Positions 1 through 12,099 of a DNA stretch of 64,000 nucleotides are shown piece after piece. Within the stretch, counting starts at the first letter, position 1; each line of letters opens with the position of its first letter. This stretch comes from Anisodus tanguticus (lineage: Eukaryota; Streptophyta; Magnoliopsida; Solanales; Solanaceae): positions 19,760,501 to 19,824,500 of the forward strand of contig CM067559.1 of assembly GCA_034509755.1 (NCBI GenBank), read 5' to 3'. The translations under genes were made by a program, and so were the position numbers. A model generated the notes under the pieces. That model had not been told where the DNA came from. It did not search any database and worked only from the letters and a program-made list of their open reading frames with translations.

Positions 1-504
1 GTATCCAGTTCTCCAAAGGAATTCACAATCACCTCACCATTATCACGGGCATAGTTAGCCAAATGATCAGCTAACTAATTTCTCTCTCTCATAATATTAT
101 CTCCTCCACTGCAAATGTAATATTCCAAGGAGGTTTCACTCCCTATCTAAGATCTTCTTCATAAGCATAGAATCTATTTCAAATATGAATGAGTAGAGAT
201 ATTGAGACATACAATACTTTGCAGCTTCAAGTAATGCCTTTGCCTCAGATTCAATGTTTGTAGCATCCTCCATCTCCCTAGCATGAGCATGAACCAGATC
301 ACATGTATGATTCCTTACATAAAATGCAAATGAGTTTCTACCAGGATTTCCCCCGGTAACACCATCAGTATTAAACATCAAGACACCCCCCATAGGTAGG
401 TTCCACATAACTTTGGTAACCTGCAATTTTGGTATAAACTGCTCCAAGATCTGCAATATGTCATGCCACCTACGAAGCACATTCTTAATCCCTGGTTTTC
501 TCAA
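1..504 (-). pseudogene. LINE ORF2 C-terminal RNase H domain (broken)
   Basis: RNase H removes the RNA strand of the RNA-DNA hybrid during LINE replication. The open part (136-504) holds the first acidic motif FNTDGVTGGNPG, a glutamate region (ESEAKALLEA) and a motif EIDSMLM where the family usually has a serine-containing acidic motif. Below 136 another frame continues with ADHLANYARDNGE, which matches the conserved terminal His/Asp motif of plant RVT_3-type RNase H domains. A frameshift therefore separates the two halves. The domain lies downstream of RT, as in plant RNase H-bearing L1 elements. There is no sign of a complete open frame. Confidence 0.85.
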
Positions 505-569
505 TCACCCCAATTGTTGAATCAGACTTGAGGCTTAACAAATGACCCTGCTATCAGTGACCTTGTTCT

Positions 570-1269
570 TGTGCATGTCCCTAATTTGTTTCTTCCACAG
601 CTCCCCACACAATAATGGAAGGGACATCATAGTATATAGGTTTCATTCTAAGTCTCACCTCTGCAGTCCATCATATCACAATAACTTGATGAAGATGCAT
701 TCCTGTAATATCTATACTAGCAGCAACACAACAATGAGACCATGTCTTCTGAGCAGTAGCACACATCACGAAAACATATGGTATTGTTTCCTCCTTAGGT
801 TCAGCAGTACAACACAAACATTTTGATGGCATATGGAAGCCCTAACTCCTTACTACATCATCCAAAGGAACTTTAAAATGCTACACCCTCCACATAGTAA
901 ATGCAATCTTGAATGGCAAGCCTTTCACCTAAATCTTCTTGTACACATCTCTCTTTGCAGCCTTGTTTCTAATATACTCCCAAGCTGTTTTGACACTAAA
1001 TTGGCCATTGGTTTCTAACATCCAAAAGGGTCTGTCTAGATCATCACCTCTACACCTCTACTTGGAGGTTGAATTTCATTCAAGATATAGTCCGCAAACT
1101 CATCAGGAACGTTATTTATGATAGCAGGCACATGCCGTCTGCCTTCTGTCACAACATCTGAAATATTAGTAATTTCTTCATTGCAATAAAGATCAGGAGG
1201 AGTAAGGAAATATAGTTGATCTAGACCAGTCCAATTATCAAACCAAAACTGTGAAGACCCCATTCTCAA
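570..1269 (-). pseudogene. LINE ORF2 zf-RVT zinc-binding region (broken)
   Basis: The minus strand reads through a region like the zf-RVT domain that follows RT in plant LINEs. It shows a KTAWEYIRNKAA stretch, a GLPFKIAFTMWRV stretch and a cysteine pair in KCLCC followed by a second cysteine/histidine cluster. Several in-frame stops interrupt it. The piece at 1036-1269 (DNWTGLDQLYFLTPP and beyond) matches the linker just before zf-RVT. Its role in the active family is thought to be nucleic acid binding. It sits between RT (right) and RNase H (left), which confirms ORF2 orientation. Confidence 0.75.
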
Positions 1270-1425
1270 CTACCACCAAAGTTGATGATCTATAAGGTCT
1301 CTAGCTTGAAGCATTTTCCTCCAAATGTGTGACCCTTCATTTCATGGCACAAGTATGTGATTATTCTTCTTCAAGTACTTGTTTCTCTTAAAAGCACCCC
1401 ACAAAGAAGGTTTGGTTTTGAAGTT

Positions 1426-3106
1426 TCACCATAATTTGTTAAATAAATCCATAGACATATCACTCAAAGACTTGTATCCCAAACCACCTTCATCATGAGA
1501 CAAACACACAGTGTCCCAACCTGTCCAATTCCAATTCCATTCACCAATAGTATTTCTCCAAAATAATTGTGCAAAAATCTTATGAAGATTTTCAATGACA
1601 AAGCTAGGAGGATCAACTGCAGAAAGCAAATGCATATGAATTGCTTGTAGAATATGCTTGAGTAAAACAACCCTTCCACCAAAGGACAATAGCTTCCATT
1701 TCCACCATGTAGTCTATTTCTGACCTTAGATATAAGTTCTAAATAGAAAGTCATTTTACTTCTAGCATAATAAATAGGGTAACCAAGGTACATTAGAGGA
1801 AACTTCTTTCTAGCAATACCAGTCACCATCTCAACCCTTTGAAACACTTCTTCGTTAACTTTATCATGCAAGTAAACTGAACTCTTAGCCTTGTTGATCA
1901 ATTGCCCAGAAGCTATTTCATACTCCTTCAAAATATCCATAAATAGCGTCAAAGATATCTCACATGAGGAAGAGAATATGATGATGTCATCAGCATAAGA
2001 CAAGTGATTAATTATAGGACTCCACTTTGGCAACCCAAATCCACAAAATCATGGATTATCATGTAAAGAATTCAAGGCCCTAGACAACACATCAGCAACC
2101 AAACTAAACAAAGTAGGTGACAAAGGATCACCCTATTTGACACCCCTAGTAGAATGGAAGAAACCATGAGGCTGACCATTTTGAGCACAGAATACCAGTT
2201 TTTACCAACAATCTCATAAATCAAGCTGATAAATCTCTCACAGAATCTAAACTTCCTTAGAACTTTAGTAGGGAAACCCAATGACAGTCTATCATAGGCT
2301 TTAGTTATGTCCAATTTCATCACAACATTAGGCACAATTTGATTTCCTCTTTTAGTTCTAAGTCTGATGTTAGTAATGATTTCTGATGTCAATAAGATAT
2401 TTTCTAGAATACTCATCCCCTCACAAATCCTGCTTGATTCTATGAGATCAAACCAGACAGAATATGCACCAATCTTTCATGTACCACCCTAGAGAATACC
2501 TTGTTAACAAAGTTGCTCAAACTTATAGGCCTCAAGTCACCAAAGGTTTGAACATCTTTCTTTGTTTGGTATTAAAAAAAATTATTGTGAGTGATGTACC
2601 TTGGAAACTCAAAACCTTGAAAGAAGTCCCAAACCATGTTGAACAACTCATCACCAACTATATCCCAACAAGTCTGAAAAACAAGCCTGTGAAACCATCA
2701 GGACCTCCCGCACTTGCACTATTTAAGCCAAACATAACCTGTCTTACTTCATCTTTGGTAGGCATGGCTACAAGGTCTGCATTATGCTCATTTGTGATAT
2801 ATCTTGGGACATGCTTCAATAAACCGGTCTGTGTAGGTGGATTAGTTTCATAGAACTGAGTCTGGAAGAACCTGATTGCCTCATTTGCTATTTCTGCCTC
2901 ATTATTAAGCCACTGTCCTGCAACATCTTCCTCCTACCATTCACATGTACATGAAAGGACTTATAATTTTTGTCCCCATCTTGAAACCCGGACATACCTT
3001 CCTTATGCTCCCAAAACTCCTCCTCTAAGTGCAACACTCTAGTCAATTCTGCATTTACTTTCATAAACTTCTCCCTATTGGCATATGATGGATTAGCTTC
3101 AAACAT
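1426..3106 (-). pseudogene. LINE ORF2 reverse transcriptase domain (broken)
   Basis: This is the reverse transcriptase that copies LINE RNA at the nicked target. From right to left it shows the pre-RT linker (GFQDGDKNYKSFHVHVNGRR, 2888-3106), the RT palm motif KLDITKAYDRL near 2290-2330 and the catalytic YADD box at about 1986-1997. Downstream thumb-region motifs follow (LMYLGYPI; SFGGRVVLLKHIL; GGLGYKSLSDMSMDLFNKLW). The catalytic aspartates survive. Frameshifts split the domain into at least three frames (2072-2416, 1464-2033, 1426-1689), and stops break the stretch at 2420-2880. The overall order matches plant L1 elements. Confidence 0.88.
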
Positions 3107-4034
3107 TGCCTCATGATCTTTGATGACCTCCTCCAGATCAGTAATTTATTAAAATATATCACCATATGTTGATCTACTCCAAGTAGATGAACCTTTCTTC
3201 AAATTCTTCCATTTGGCATTGAAAGTAAAGAATGAGCTAGCCACCACATCTGTCTCCCAATTAGCCTTCACAACATCCATAAAAGTATCATTTTTGGTCC
3301 AAAAGTTAAGAAACTTGAAATATATCTTAAACTGTTGAACCTCCTATTTGCATTCCAATAACAAAAGTGAGTTGTCTAAACCAAGTTTGATCAAATAGGT
3401 GATCTCAAGGCCTGGGAATAGCTACTGCAACTCAAAGTTACCCAAACACCTATATAACCTCTTGAAGATGCAATCATCAACCCCTCTCCCATCCCACCAA
3501 GTGAAGACACTACCTTTTTAGCCTAGATCAAAGAGGTTACATATGTTGATACAGTGCCTGAAATCTTCAACTTCATTTAGAGAAATAGGTTGTCTCTCAT
3601 ACTTCTCATTATCATCAATGATGACATTAAAGTCACCACCAACAAGCCAAGGCAGAGTCATATCTGATGCAAGATTGTACAAAGCATTTCACAATTTAAT
3701 TCTTTCAATCCTATCACACTTAGCATAAACTAAAGTGACAATCATCTCAATATTCAAATCCTAGTTTGATAGTTTCAAGGTTAAATACTGCACACTATCT
3801 ATCAACAGTCACTTCATATTCCTCATCAACAAATGCCCATATTTTCCCAGAGACATTAGACAAGGCTGCTTGTAACCCCAACCTCCTAAAACTCTCTAAT
3901 TTATAAGCTTGTTGGAAAGGTTCTATCAAGCCTATAAGGAAGAACCTGGGTCTAGTATGTATTGTTAAAAGCCTTTTAAAAGTTTTCTTTGTATTCACTG
4001 ACCTTATGTTCTAAATAAGTGCATTCATCATCAC
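3107..4034 (-). pseudogene. LINE ORF2 APE-type endonuclease (broken)
   Basis: This N-terminal endonuclease nicks target DNA to prime reverse transcription. The start (3795-4034) shows NIRSVNTKKTFKRLL, then LIEPFQ and NVSGKIWAF, typical of the first strands of plant LINE endonucleases. Around 3600-3660 the minus strand reads LPWLVGGDFNVIIDDNEKY, containing the conserved GDFNV catalytic motif, and further left a TWWDGRG-like motif follows. Stop codons and frame changes interrupt it. A probable start, ATGATG at about 4029-4034, follows ORF1 closely. Confidence 0.85.
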
Positions 4035-4045
4035 ATATTGAATTT

Positions 4046-6324
4046 AGAGGTAGTTTCTCCCTGCACCTTAGAGATGATGTACAATATCTTTGATTGTCTT
4101 CTTTCTTGTTTTGCCAAGACCTTTTTCAATTTGCTTCGGAGATAGATCACCACCCCTTGCAACATTTAGAAAGTTTTGAGCTGTTGATTCTTCATCAAGG
4201 TCATTCCTGGCCTCCACCTTATTTGCTATTGCAACCTGTTGATTCCCATTATTTGCCTGTACTGTTACAACCTGATTTTGCTTCTTTGAATTAGAAGTAG
4301 TCTCATGTTGTGTGATATTATTCTATACATTAGCCTTGTCAATTGCATTGTCCTTCTTCTTTTGTTGTTGAGTCTTCTGTATAGTAACATTCTCCTTCCC
4401 ATTAGACTGAGCCTGTTTTACACCCTTTGCCTACTTGTTTACACTGTTTTGGTAGTCAATAACTAACTGCAATGCATTAGGTGGCTTGCCATGCTTCTGA
4501 ACATCATTACCTGGGGTCATCTCACTAGAACTGTCTACTCTTTGATCTGCTGCATTGTTATTTAGTTCATCCTGCAAGTTAGCAGGACACTTATTCACTT
4601 CCTCACTGCATATTTGCACTCTTATATTAATAGGACTTCGCTTATGTATATTGTCACCATTTTGTGGCTCCATAGTGTTAGTATTGACATCACATTCTAT
4701 CCTAATCACATCATCTGTATTGTTTACATCCTTAACCACATCTGCAACCTCAACAGCTACATGAGAAGTGATTGTGCCATCCACCTCTTCAACCTCCTTG
4801 TCAAACATAGCATTGATCTCTTGGGATGAGGTTATAGAATCAGAAGATTGCACCTGATCAACAATCTTATCACATGCTAATTCTCCCTCTTCAACAACTT
4901 CCTCTTTTTGTTCACTCCATAATCTTCTCTGCACACCATCAGTATGAGAGTTGGTAGCAAAGGTATTTGATGGAATATCTTGGCATGACTGGTTTGTAGT
5001 AACCACAGCCTCAGCAGGTTTAGCGAAAGCACTTTCTACCTATTGCTTTGTCTTAACAGGTGAGACTTTCTTCTTCCCAGGTGTATACACCATAGTATTA
5101 GGGTTCAGAGGCTTCTCAATGATTTTAACACCAACTGGTACTTCATCTTCAACTAGTTGCCCATTTGCTACATTCACAATACGTTCCACATGCTGAACAA
5201 CATCATCTCCCAAAGTTACATTACCAATATGTACCTCAGGATCATCATGCACATCCAACACACCATCATCTACACCTTTCTCCTGATCACCACTCCCTTC
5301 CCCTTAATGCTGCAAATTTGTTAGAATTTTTCAAATTATTAGGGTTAGGGTTTACTATAGCTCCAACCTTAGGGTTCCCTATAGCAATTGTAATAGCACC
5401 ATTCTTTTCACCATGCAATGTCAACTGCTTTTGCCCATCGACTTTATCATTCTTTTGCTTTTTCCCACTTTGAGTTTGCCATTTATATAAATCATTCACA
5501 TTACCAACAACCTTTCTAATTTGTAAGATCTTGATAACACCACAATTAGGGTTTTGCACACTGTTAGGATTTTGTTTTGCATGGTTACCATTTTTGTTAT
5601 CCTTGTTGTGGTTCTTAGGATTTCTAGGGTTCTTCAACAACCTTCCTATTATTCTCTTCACCTTCTCCTCCATTCTCCTTCTCCGGTAACAATTCAGGAT
5701 GAAGATTCCAACAACTTTCTTCATCATGGCGTTGCAAGCAACATTCCTTGCAATACTTGGACATAAAATCATATTAAATTTTAACCCATCTTGACTTAAC
5801 AACTCCCATAGTGGCATCAACAACTTGAACTTGCGCTCGTTTAGGATGTTTATCCAAGAGATCAACCTCCACCTTTACACGAGCACAATTAGGTCTCGTT
5901 TTGTTCTTAGTAGCCACATCAACTGTCAAAGGCTTCCTCACTGCCGATGCCATTGAATATAATGCTTCTTGAACGAAATAATTGGATGCTAAAGTATGGA
6001 ATGAAATCCATGCAATTGCAATACTTGTTTCTTCGTCGGGGGTGAACCATGGATCCCGCTTCAAAGTTCTCATAGGATAATACATGTTCTTGTCCTTAAT
6101 CCAAAAGGACATCTTTGACATGAGTGTAACATAATCCTCCAACAAGCTACACCTAATAATAACACGACGATTACATAAGAAATCAATAATAGCTTCTCCC
6201 TTAAGCTCACATTGCTTAGGAATGGCCATATGTAAAGCTTGGAGACCATTCCAACCATTAGTAAACTTCTCAAAAACTGCGTATTGGAGATTTTCTTGTA
6301 GTTCATGGGTTCAATCTCCTCCAT
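4046..6324 (-). pseudogene. LINE ORF1: DUF4283-like RNA-binding protein with zinc knuckle (broken)
   Basis: ORF1 protein packages LINE RNA. The N-terminal part (about 5774-6324, split by one frameshift) resembles the DUF4283 domain common in plant LINE ORF1 proteins. It is followed by a basic stretch and a zinc knuckle of the form C-x2-C-x4-H-x4-C (YCKECCLQRHDEESCWNLH, about 5690-5745). One TAA stop just before the knuckle separates it from the upstream frame. The rest (5287-5680, 4431-5006, 4050-4400) is low-complexity and rich in Asn, Lys, Gln and Pro, with frame changes. The tail lies directly upstream of the ORF2 start. Confidence 0.8.
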
Positions 6325-7370
6325 ACTAAATTGTACGGTGGGTTCTCCATGTAAATAAATGATTGGTTTTATAGGTATTAAGGTCGCGGAGGCAGTGTGA
6401 CTGTCGCTAGGGTTTTTTGGTGTTGGATTGAGGATATGCGAGTAGTCTAGGGGTGGTTTAGGTGGGAAAACTGTTACGGTTCACTTTTATGCAAGTAAAT
6501 GCATAAAAGCTACTAACAGTTTGGATTGTGCTCTAAGTCGGATAATGTTTTTTAGAGTCGCCACCTAATTTATAGGTAAATTAGGAAAACCAGTGTGAAA
6601 GAGTTTATTCAAACTTATTGAAAAATCCTATCTAAACCAGAGTCGAGGTAAGAGTTTTGTTGATCCCCGGGAAAGGTGTTAGACACCTCAGTATTAAGGA
6701 TCCGTAGAATACGGTTGACCTACGAGTTCTATAGCATGCTTAAAATGATCCAAATTTCTTTAAGTGTTTAAAGTCCGCAAAATACTTGTCATTCATTTAT
6801 TCGATAACTTAAAGTTTTGTTTGAAAACAATGAGTTAAGCTTCCGCAAAAAAAACAGTATGCACAAGGTCAATTTATTTTCGGACTAAAAACACTCAATT
6901 GTGAATTTGAGTAGAACTCCACATTTAGTCCAATAATATTGACTAATTCACACTTGCATCTTTTGAAAAATCTTTTCAAGGTTTTGAAAGGAGTAAAATT
7001 CTCTTAAAATGACAAGTTAGATTTTTGAAAGAAAAAGCAATACAAACTGGTTTTTGTTTCTATTTTGCATGCTATATCTTCCAAGGTTAACTTATATTCT
7101 AACATCCAAAATCATTAACTCAATTCAAGTCCAAGATAGGTTTTAAAGTCTAAAATCATATAATTGAGCTTAGCCCGTAAAATTATCTTTTAAAAAAATG
7201 TCAACTTGGTCTAAGTCCAACAGCCCATTGGTTTAAATCACTCATGCCCATAGTTCAATTTTTAGATTTAAACAAGTTTTGAAATATATTTTTGCAATCT
7301 AAACTAAACGATCTACATATCGTTTGCCTATCCTGAGTTAAAACCATAAAAAAGTTCCAATAAATAAAGT

Positions 7371-7422
7371 ATGTTTTTTTTTATTATTATATATATATAT
7401 ATTATACACACACACACAAAAC
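7371..7422. repeat. Poly-T / (TA)n / (AC)n microsatellite
   Basis: A T run, TATATA repeats and ACACAC repeats adjoin one another inside the left Ogre LTR. The right LTR has only a short TATATA stretch at the matching place (about 29402-29412), so the expansion is private to this copy. Confidence 0.9.
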
Positions 7423-9784
7423 ACAGAGATGAAAAAATGTAAAAGAGGAAAGTTCAGGTTGGTGGGCCTACCTAAGACAAATAGTTGGTTATTTTCACCC
7501 ATAGCTGGGCCTTCACGCAAATATTAGCTTCCATTTCTCGTTAGACTCGATCAAATATATACTTGATTGGGCCTCAGCCCGATCGGCTAAGTATGAAATG
7601 CTTATAGACACTCGAACTCATCTGAATGAAATGATGGGCCCATTGAGGGCCCATCTCGTTGTAATGCAGCATGGGAAAAGAAGGCACAAACAAAGATACT
7701 AGTTAGAAAGTATCTAAACTCATCTATGCAAATTAAGAGAAACTATAACAGATAGAACTTATATAAAAAACACTCAGATTCAGCACAAAACTTAACTAAT
7801 AAGCCATAAAGGGAGTAAAGATCAAGTGGTTGGACTCATCCCAATTCATATCATATAGGCAGAAGAGAAATTGGCTGAAGACAAACCTATGGGATAAGCC
7901 CAAGCTATTATAAGAGTGCAAAGAAAACGAAAAGATAGCAAAAATGGGCTAGGCCCATCAAATGCATGGAAGAAACAGGTTCAAGTGGCATGTAATGAGA
8001 CTATATACATATTATATATCTAGTCTAACAAATGTATGAGATACATAGGTAGCATATATACTCGATATACCTAAATGCTAAACACATAAAAATGATATAC
8101 CAGGCAAGCATGTGGTATCCACACAAGTATCATGAAAGGAAATGAAAGAAGAACAGGCTCGGATTAGCCTCAAACATTTTTACCCTTTCACACATATGTC
8201 CAAAGGCATGGGAGTCCAAGTAAACATATACACTACTCCATAATGGATCACAAAATTAAGAAGGGTCATTTTGGGTTTATTTCATATTAAAAATGAAGCC
8301 AATAAAACATTCAATATGCAAATATTCTCATATGAATCCCTTGGATCACAAATGAGCTCTAAAATGTGTCCCTATATGCAAGACTCTAAATTGAAATATT
8401 AGGCAAAAACCAATAGCATGCTAAGTAATATAATATACTCAAGTGTGGGATTCAAGACTAGTCAGGGGTGCTAAACAAGTATACAAAAACAACAAATGTC
8501 CACACTTTACAACTAGACAGGTTTCAATTCTTCACTAGGTCACATGTTATACTTAGATGACTAGGTTGACACACAAGTTTTGGGTTGATAGTCTTAACAA
8601 GGCTCAACTATGTTGTACCAAATCAAACTAGTTATTATTGCAATGACATAATCTACCATTTAATAGAGATGGATCCATGAGAGAGGAGATATAACATGAT
8701 CATAGGTGACACCAAGGCCTAAACACAAGACATCACGTACATATGCAATGCAATGTCAAAACAAAAGCTCACACATGATTCATATAGGTCATATGGATTC
8801 TAACAGATATGCCTTTCAAATTAGATGATTGGACTTACAGACATGTAGCGGTAACATGGAACACTTACAAACAGTCTCTTGTTAATGCATTCATGACAAT
8901 CTTGTCTAGCTAATCAACACAAGAAGGGATCTAGTATCCCTTTAATACTAAATTGGATGCAGACAAGTGTGTTTATGCATAATATGAATAGTATGTCTCA
9001 AAAACCAAAGCAAAACTTACAAACCAGACAAGATAACACTATGACATATCAAGGGCTATTATGCTACATGACAGGAATATCGTTCTACAACAAGCACACA
9101 CCAGTCATACCTTGCAAACATCATGCTATCATCCTTTGCGAATTCAACATGACAGATACCTAGGTCAAACCTAATAGAGCTCACTCATAAGAATGAGAAA
9201 TAACATAGTAGTACATGGTATAGCCTAGCATACATGGTTTCATGAACTTAAACTCTAGCTTAAGACCTTGAACTGGACAAACTGAATATGCAGACCTTTG
9301 GCTTTCAATTCTAATTTAGAGAAAGTAGTGTAATAACAACAAATTGTCCTATGGAAAACAAACATGAATAAACAGATATATCATTTTACACAAATACCAA
9401 TATCATGCCCCCTTATCCTCATAGCAGCTTTAAGGAAACACAAAACAATTGAAAGAAGCATCAGAGACCAAACAAAGTATCATACTTATCATACTCCATG
9501 TATTTTATCTAAAGGCATCAGAAGAGATCATGCTTCAAAACAGAGGGGTTGAATATCATTTCAGAGACTAAAGTATAAAAGTTAAAACATCATCCTAAGT
9601 GAGTAGAACACCCAAATTAAGGCGAGTTTGTGGTACTAGGCAAAAGCAATTAATGCTCTTGCCCTATTTGGACAAACCAACAACTGTGTAGAGGCGTTGT
9701 ACAGTGGAAAAAGGCACTTCTAGGGCTTCTTCACTCATACAAAAATGGAAAATAGGAAAGGGTTTGGGTCATTATATGTGAGTA

Positions 9785-9975
9785 GGGATGTCCACGGGGC
9801 GGGGCTGGGAAGGGTACCCCATACCCGTACCCGCCACCTAAAACCCAACCCTACACCCACCCCACCACCTATAGCGGGTAGCACTTTTGATACTCATACC
9901 CGCCCCACCACCCACCAAACCATCCCTCATACCTGATCCAACTGAAGCGGGTGCGGTGCGGTACCCGCATTTACC
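9785..9975. mobile_element. GC-rich MITE, copy A (right terminus lost)
   Basis: This short element is dominated by alternating ACCC/GGGT words. It starts GGGATGTCC at 9785 and shares the words GGTAGCACTTTTGATACTC and CCACCAAACCATCC with copy B at 10517-10800, in the same orientation. Its right end stops at CGCATTTACC without the terminal GACATCC found in copy B, so it is truncated. The short terminal repeat and composition fit a hAT-like MITE. I could not find a target duplication. Confidence 0.6.
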
Positions 9976-10516
9976 ACTAGAGATGCTTGGAGTATTATTG
10001 GGAAGGAGGTGACAAGTGTTGTGCTGGAGTTCTTTGAGACTGGTAAATTACTAAGACAAACTCTACCATTATATCTCTGATCCTCAAAGTGGTAGCCCCC
10101 AATATGTTAGTTAATATAGGCCCATATCTTACTGCAATTATATAAATGCATTTCTAAATTAATTTGTATGAGATTAAAGAACATCATTCCTACTGTTGTG
10201 GCTAAGAATCAAGCAACTTTTATAGCTGGAAGATCATTGGTTCATAATGTCTTGATATGTCATGATTTGTTTAGGCAGGGAGATCCCATGTCACCACTAT
10301 TATTTGTGTTGGTGATGGAATATCTTTCTAGAACTCTACAAGAAATGGTGAACTATCTGATTTTCAATTCCATCATATGTGTAAACTCTCAAAATTGACT
10401 CACCTTATCTTTGATGATGACTTGATGATTTTCTACAAATGAAATATGAATACCATCTCTAGAGTTATGAAGGCATTCAACATTTCAGTGATGTAACAGA
10501 TTTGGTGGCTAATTTA
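9976..10516 (+). pseudogene. LINE reverse transcriptase fragment between two MITE copies
   Basis: This is an internal piece of a LINE RT on the plus strand. Around 10060-10160 frames read a QYRPIS-like palm motif with stops. The open part 10168-10398 reads NIIPTVVAKNQATFIAGRSL, then jumps to FRQGDPMSPLLFVLVMEYL. The sequence normally between these RT motifs is deleted. After 10398 another frame continues with LTHLIFDDDLMIFYK, where the first residue of the catalytic (Y/F)ADD box has changed to FDDD. It lies exactly between MITE copies A and B inside the Ogre LTR. Confidence 0.8.
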
Positions 10517-10800
10517 GATGTCAGTGGGGTGGGTAAATGTGGGTACCCACCCTATTATTTAGACGGTATGGGTACGGGTGGTGAGGATATGGGCGGTGCG
10601 GGTACGGGCGGTGCGGATAGCGGGTGCGGTGAGGGTACAGTGCGGGTTTTATATGAAATCCACCCCTACCCCACTACCCATGGCAGGTAGCACTTTTGAT
10701 ACTCATACCTGCCCCACCATCCACCAAACCATCCCCCATACCCGACCCAACTGGAGCGGGTACATGGCGGTACCTGCATTTACCTCCCCCACTGACATCC
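10517..10800. mobile_element. GC-rich MITE, copy B, with terminal inverted repeats
   Basis: The left end GATGTCAGTGGGG at 10517 is the inverted complement of the right end CCCCCACTGACATC at 10786-10799. The inverted repeat extends through TGGGTAAATG / CATTTACCTC and GGTACC for about 30 bp with few mismatches. The inside is GGGTACGGGCGGTG-type repeats. It has no coding capacity. Flanking 8-mers do not match clearly, so superfamily assignment (hAT-like) is tentative. Confidence 0.7.
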
Positions 10801-11417
10801 TTATGTGTGAGAAGGAGAATGTTGGTCGGGTTTGGGTCATTTTGACCCGACTAGGCCGATTTTAAGAAATAGAGGCCCAAATCACTTTCTTTAATTAAAA
10901 TACAATGCAAAGTTCACATTTTGCAAATGTGGCTATGTTTTAAATTTAAAAATGAACCAACTAATTTCAATTATGACCAAATTAAATCAAAAGTTTGGGT
11001 TCAAGCCCAAATTTTGTATAATTCAGAGATTAAAATCTTAAAGCTAAGGAAAATCTTTTAATTTAAATACAAAAATGATTTGAAATTGAGATGTAAATCA
11101 ATTATTCTATTTAATTAATTTTTTATTTATTTTGATGGAATAAAATATTGATCACTTTTAAATTGAGGGTTTGCAATTATTTGCATAATTATCCTTTTAA
11201 AAAAATTAAATTGTAATTAGTAATCAGAATAATAAAATATGATATACAATAAGTATACTGGATGGTATTTTGTCAAATGGAATGATAAAACATTTCCGAT
11301 ATAATTTTGTAAAATCATTTTGTCTCATAAAAGCATATGCCATTTCTCTTCGTGACTTGAGAACTTTAAATAAATAAATAAATAAAATTATTGGAGGGTA
11401 AAAATTAGGTGTCAACA

Positions 11418-11434
11418 ACTGCCCTTTCATTGTT
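11418..11434 (-). promoter_or_regulatory. Ogre polypurine tract
   Basis: The minus strand reads AATGAAAGGGCAGT directly before the LTR start TGTTGACACC. A purine-rich tract in this position primes plus-strand DNA synthesis. It is short and imperfect, but it supports 11417 as the LTR edge. Confidence 0.55.
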
Positions 11435-12099
11435 CGGGGATAGCAAGACTATCCTGGAGCAAAATTTGACTGACCTAGTTTTTAGCCGACCAATTAAAAG
11501 TACTTCTCAAAGTTTTATGCAACTTCTGAAAAATTATGGTCAAACCCTAGTCTCTAGATTTCCTACATATCTCAGGTTGCATGAGAATTTATGTGACTTG
11601 TTGTTCGACTCGATTAGACTACTAGAAAGTCAATAAAGCAAAAATATCAAAACAAAGGGTTCAAGATGATTTTGTTGGAATGTGACCGATCCTCGGAGAT
11701 TGATGCCATACATATCCCTAGTTTTTGGGAATCAGCTAACTTGTAGTTTGACTCGATGGCCTGAAAAGGATATCCCTTACGTAGGGATCCCTTTAACCTT
11801 TCCAGTATGAGCTCGACCAGTTGTGAGTTTTTTCAAGAACTTTCCATGTGATTGAGAGCGGTGTGGAGTGGTTTTTAAGCCCAAGTCTAGAGAGCTTGAC
11901 TCTTATTGGCACAATATTTCAATCGGCTGCCCAAGAAAATGTTTCCACATTTGCTCCTCATGTGTATGGATCTAGTCTTTTTGCTTTCCTCTTCCGGTAG
12001 CTTTGACTTGTTTCCATATGCTGAGATCTACGTGTTGATTATTTATATGTTCATACCTGCGTGGCTTTGCTTATTGTACCCTCTTGGGTGACTTCTTTA
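11435..12099 (-). other. Ogre 3' UTR, non-repetitive part
   Basis: This stretch lies between the polypurine tract and the first tandem array. I find no domain, no RNA gene and no open frame with a recognisable product. It is part of the Ogre 3' UTR. Confidence 0.5.

Larger units (their letters stand above)
1..6471 (-). mobile_element. L1-type LINE with RNase H, 3' end outside window
   Basis: This is a non-LTR retrotransposon read from about 6471 down to position 1. In element order it has a short leader, ORF1 (DUF4283-like plus zinc knuckle), then ORF2 with endonuclease, reverse transcriptase, zf-RVT zinc domain and RNase H. That order is typical of plant L1 LINEs that acquired an RNase H domain. 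Every ORF is broken by stops or frameshifts, so the copy is dead. The 3' tail and poly(A) lie left of the window. The 5' side ends where the Ogre 3' LTR begins at 6472, so the true LINE 5' end may have been cut by that insertion. Confidence 0.9.
6472..11417 (-). repeat. Ogre 3' LTR (4946 bp including nested MITE/LINE cluster)
   Basis: The LTR runs from TGTTACGG at 6472 to GTCAACA at 11417. On the minus strand it begins TGTTGACACCTAATTTTT, a start typical of this family. Its left 3.1 kb aligns with 28470-32075. Compared with that copy it has an extra ~100 bp near 6605-6710 and an extra ~250 bp at about 8630-8890. It lacks ~165 bp found at 29108-29275 and lacks the organellar insert at 30173-30901. 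No gene lies in it; small open frames here are chance. Confidence 0.85.

Noticed and set aside
5335..5360. Telomere-like AGGGTTAGGGTTTA
   Set aside because: Only two imperfect units, inside LINE ORF1 low-complexity sequence; no interstitial telomeric array.
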